In this document: in pieces, positions 5,434 to 7,311 of the stretch | Position numbering within the stretch: the first letter of the stretch is position 1 | How the letters are laid out: every line of letters begins with the position of its first letter | NCBI GenBank assembly: GCA_025055355.1 | Contig: JANWYM010000202.1 | Span: 1-7,311, forward strand | Length of the DNA stretch: 7,311 nt | Direction: 5' to 3' | Origin: Abditibacteriales bacterium | GTDB lineage: Bacteria; Armatimonadota; Abditibacteriia; Abditibacteriales; JANWYM01 | Made by a program: the position numbers and the translations under genes | Notes under the pieces: generated by a model | The model's input: only the letters and a program-made list of their open reading frames with translations | Databases searched by the model: none | What the model was told of the DNA's origin: nothing

Positions 5434-7311
5434 GTCTGCTCTCCTTCCTCAAGCCATTGGTCAAGTTGCTTCCGCCAGTTGGCGCTGATGTGCGGCTCTT
5501 GCTTCCAAATTTTCTTATGACTCTGCAATTTCTTCCGAAGTATCTCAGCACATTCGCGGCGAATAGCAACATCGCTAATTGCTGCAATCTGCTTCACGAT
5601 GTTGGGAACACGGCTTACCTCAGTAGGCAGACGCAGGGAGTTGATCTCCATGCGCACGGCGTCGGCAGAAGTAGAAGATGACTGGGACAGCGGAGGGGTC
5701 ACTTGAGATTGGATCGCAGTTGGGGTTGATGTTAGTTCGATGTCACGTGTTAATGTGCCGAAGAGGGATGGGTCAGGTAGCACGGGACGGTCACGGTATT
5801 CATTAGGCTGAATCGTCATATACCGCGTGTTCGGACGATTTTGCGCTGTCAGGAAGCGATCAGCGTTGGGCTCGGCAGGATAGCCTGGCCATTCCATCAG
5901 CTTGAGCAGCATTCCAATGCGTGGCACCCCAGAGAGATGACGACGTGTTGCGCTGAGGCCGAGCGTTTCGAGGACATGCTGCTCGAAATCTTTGACGCGT
6001 GCTTCCAGCGTTCCGCGGTCGGACAACGACTCACCACTTGCAGCTACTCCTGTCTGCCAATTATCACCTTCAAACAGTGCAGCGTAGCGCGTGGGCCGAT
6101 GGGTGAGATGCAGCGTCGCTTCTAACTTCACCGCACCCATGCCCAGCGGCTTGCCCATGCCGAGATGGTGGCAATATTCTTTGTTCGAATCTCCCAACGG
6201 ATGCAGCGTCCAGCAGAGTGCGCCCAGCTCGCGGTCGGACAAGTTCTCGAAATAGATGCGGAACCTGAACCGCACATCTGCTCTTACAGGCTTGAATTGA
6301 GTGTGCTGGGTGCTGTTTGGCGGTGCGCTCTGATCTTCAATGTCCTGCTGTGTCCGGTCACCTTGATGCCAGTAGAGCTTGTGCCCGCGAATGGTGGTTT
6401 CATGGGGCGGAGGACTATCATAGTGGTCAAGTTGGTTTTTATCGTTCGGTTGCTGCTGGGTCAAATAAAGTTGGAATGCCGTCGGCTTCGGCGTTGCGAG
6501 GATCTTTGGGGTGATCGGATTAGCAGATAGCCAGTAATCGCTCTGCCCATCTTCTAACACGGCGTCTGTTACAAACACCCGACCGGCATAAGCCCGACGC
6601 TTATCGCCCTGCTTCGGGATTTCCTGGATGACACCGCGCTGTTTCATCTCTTCCAGCTCTTTCCTTGTCCGCACAAAGCCGAACAACGCTTCCGCATAGT
6701 CAATGTCTTCAGGTCGGCGCAATTCTGGCGGAACAAGGTCTATGGGGCGCTGGGTGTAGGGCAGGCGAAACATCTGGGCCCGCCCGAAGAAAGTAAGCCG
6801 CCCGCCTTCTCGCAAGAAAAACACAGGATCACCAGGCTCTTGTGGGTTCTTGCGAAGCGTACCATTGCGGTCACGACAATTCGAGTCAGGCTTATCCTTT
6901 GGAAAGGCTCTTTCTTGCCATTGCGTAATTTGGTCGTCATCCTGGAATCGTTCGATCATCTCATCAGGCACGGAGATTTCTTCCGCATGATCAGCAGGCA
7001 AAAAGAAAATGAATTCTTTGCTCTTTCTGGGAATATCACCCGTTATGACTAAAACTCCTTTTTGCCATCCGCTCCGCTCGGTATAGCTGACCTCTTCAAC
7101 GAACCTCCCATTACTCGACACGCGAACCCAAACTGGCATCCACTGGCGCGGTTGTCCGTCCCAGCGTGGAGTTCTATTCGGAGCTTGTCCTTCATATAGG
7201 TTACCGCTAAGTTTGCTCCGCTGCACGCGCGCCATCTCGCAAACCTTGATAGCATAGCCGTCTCCCCTCCGTCTGAGGAAACCTGTCTCGACGTTACCTG
7301 TCATTCGCCCA
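5430..7311 (-). CDS. CRISPR-associated RAMP protein, TIGR03986 family (Cas7-like; 5' end outside the window)
   Basis: RAMP (Cas7-like) proteins form the crRNA-binding backbone of type III CRISPR effector complexes. TIGR03986 is a large RAMP family found at type III loci. Counting from the ATG at 7304, about 624 residues are visible. The glycine-rich RAMP loop is at residues 381-390 (LGMGKPLGMG), preceded by the helix ELGALCWTL (359-367). Further family-like blocks are GDPVFFLREGGRLTFFGRAQ (158-177), AEALFGFV (204-211), GRVFVTDA (241-248), PKILATPKPTAFQLYL (266-281) and NEYRDRPVLP (501-510). The tail from about 515 is a Ser/Thr/Pro linker plus a charged helical segment. The frame is open to the window end with no stop, and the first visible residues (GFLRRRGDGYAI) look internal to the family. 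The usual N-terminal RAMP region is therefore probably upstream, and the ATG at 7304 is not the true start. It is the first gene of the tight operon seen here. The family call is from memory of family motifs; the exact role and subtype are unproven. Confidence 0.88.
   Translation of the reverse strand, partial: GRMTGNVETGFLRRRGDGYAIKVCEMARVQRSKLSGNLYEGQAPNRTPRWDGQPRQWMPVWVRVSSNGRFVEEVSYTERSGWQKGVLVITGDIPRKSKEFIFFLPADHAEEISVPDEMIERFQDDDQITQWQERAFPKDKPDSNCRDRNGTLRKNPQEPGDPVFFLREGGRLTFFGRAQMFRLPYTQRPIDLVPPELRRPEDIDYAEALFGFVRTRKELEEMKQRGVIQEIPKQGDKRRAYAGRVFVTDAVLEDGQSDYWLSANPITPKILATPKPTAFQLYLTQQQPNDKNQLDHYDSPPPHETTIRGHKLYWHQGDRTQQDIEDQSAPPNSTQHTQFKPVRADVRFRFRIYFENLSDRELGALCWTLHPLGDSNKEYCHHLGMGKPLGMGAVKLEATLHLTHRPTRYAALFEGDNWQTGVAASGESLSDRGTLEARVKDFEQHVLETLGLSATRRHLSGVPRIGMLLKLMEWPGYPAEPNADRFLTAQNRPNTRYMTIQPNEYRDRPVLPDPSLFGTLTRDIELTSTPTAIQSQVTPPLSQSSSTSADAVRMEINSLRLPTEVSRVPNIVKQIAAISDVAIRRECAEILRKKLQSHKKIWKQEPHISANWRKQLDQWLEEGEQT
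5441..5449 (-). promoter_or_regulatory. Shine-Dalgarno of the 45-aa ORF
   Basis: The minus strand reads GAGGAAGGAG, then seven bases, then the ATG at 5433. It lies inside the 3' end of the RAMP coding sequence. It is the main evidence that the small ORF is translated, because without it the region could pass for an untranslated gap. Confidence 0.65.

Noticed and set aside
7302..7304. ATG at 7304 as the true start of the RAMP gene
   Set aside because: The frame stays open to the window end, and the residues after this ATG look internal to the family; about 100-150 N-terminal residues would otherwise be missing.

Overview
All convincing genes in this window lie on the minus strand, so transcription runs from the right end to the left. 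The organism cannot be named from the sequence. A YbjN/DUF1821-type chaperone-like protein, a TAXI-type binding domain next to an RCK channel, a CRISPR type III RAMP protein and strong GGAGG-type ribosome binding sites all point to a bacterium. A thermophile-type lineage such as Chloroflexota, Armatimonadota or Cyanobacteria is an inference of low confidence.

Right block (about 7311 to 2057): five genes packed head to tail. (1) The 3' part of a TIGR03986-family CRISPR-associated RAMP (Cas7-like) protein; its N-terminus lies beyond the window. (2) A 45-codon ORF joined by ATGA overlaps to both neighbours. (3) A two-helix membrane protein with a cytoplasmic domain of unknown fold. (4) A ClpA/ClpC-like AAA+ unfoldase whose first ATPase ring looks active while the second has lost every catalytic motif. 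(5) A YbjN/DUF1821 protein of the type III secretion-chaperone-like fold. The junctions are 4-nt overlap, 4-nt overlap, 14-nt overlap and a 2-nt gap, each with a Shine-Dalgarno sequence, so this reads as one translationally coupled operon. My inference is that a type III CRISPR effector component is co-expressed with a membrane protein and a protein-remodelling pair. That is the most interesting content of the window.

Middle (2056 to 1916): a 141-bp gap holding two perfect inverted repeats just after the YbjN stop, and a short pyrimidine heptamer tract.

Left block (1915 to 238): a secreted TAXI-type solute-binding domain followed, in a different frame, by a pore loop, one transmembrane helix and an MthK-like RCK domain. 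This looks like a ligand-binding-domain/ion-channel fusion gene that has been broken. The frame change coincides with a (CT)5 tract in which one extra CT unit would restore a single frame. About 100 residues of the binding domain and the first channel helix also seem to be missing. The pore filter is not the potassium signature.

Left edge (110 to 1): the first 36 codons of another secreted protein. No CRISPR array, tRNA, rRNA or transposase was seen.
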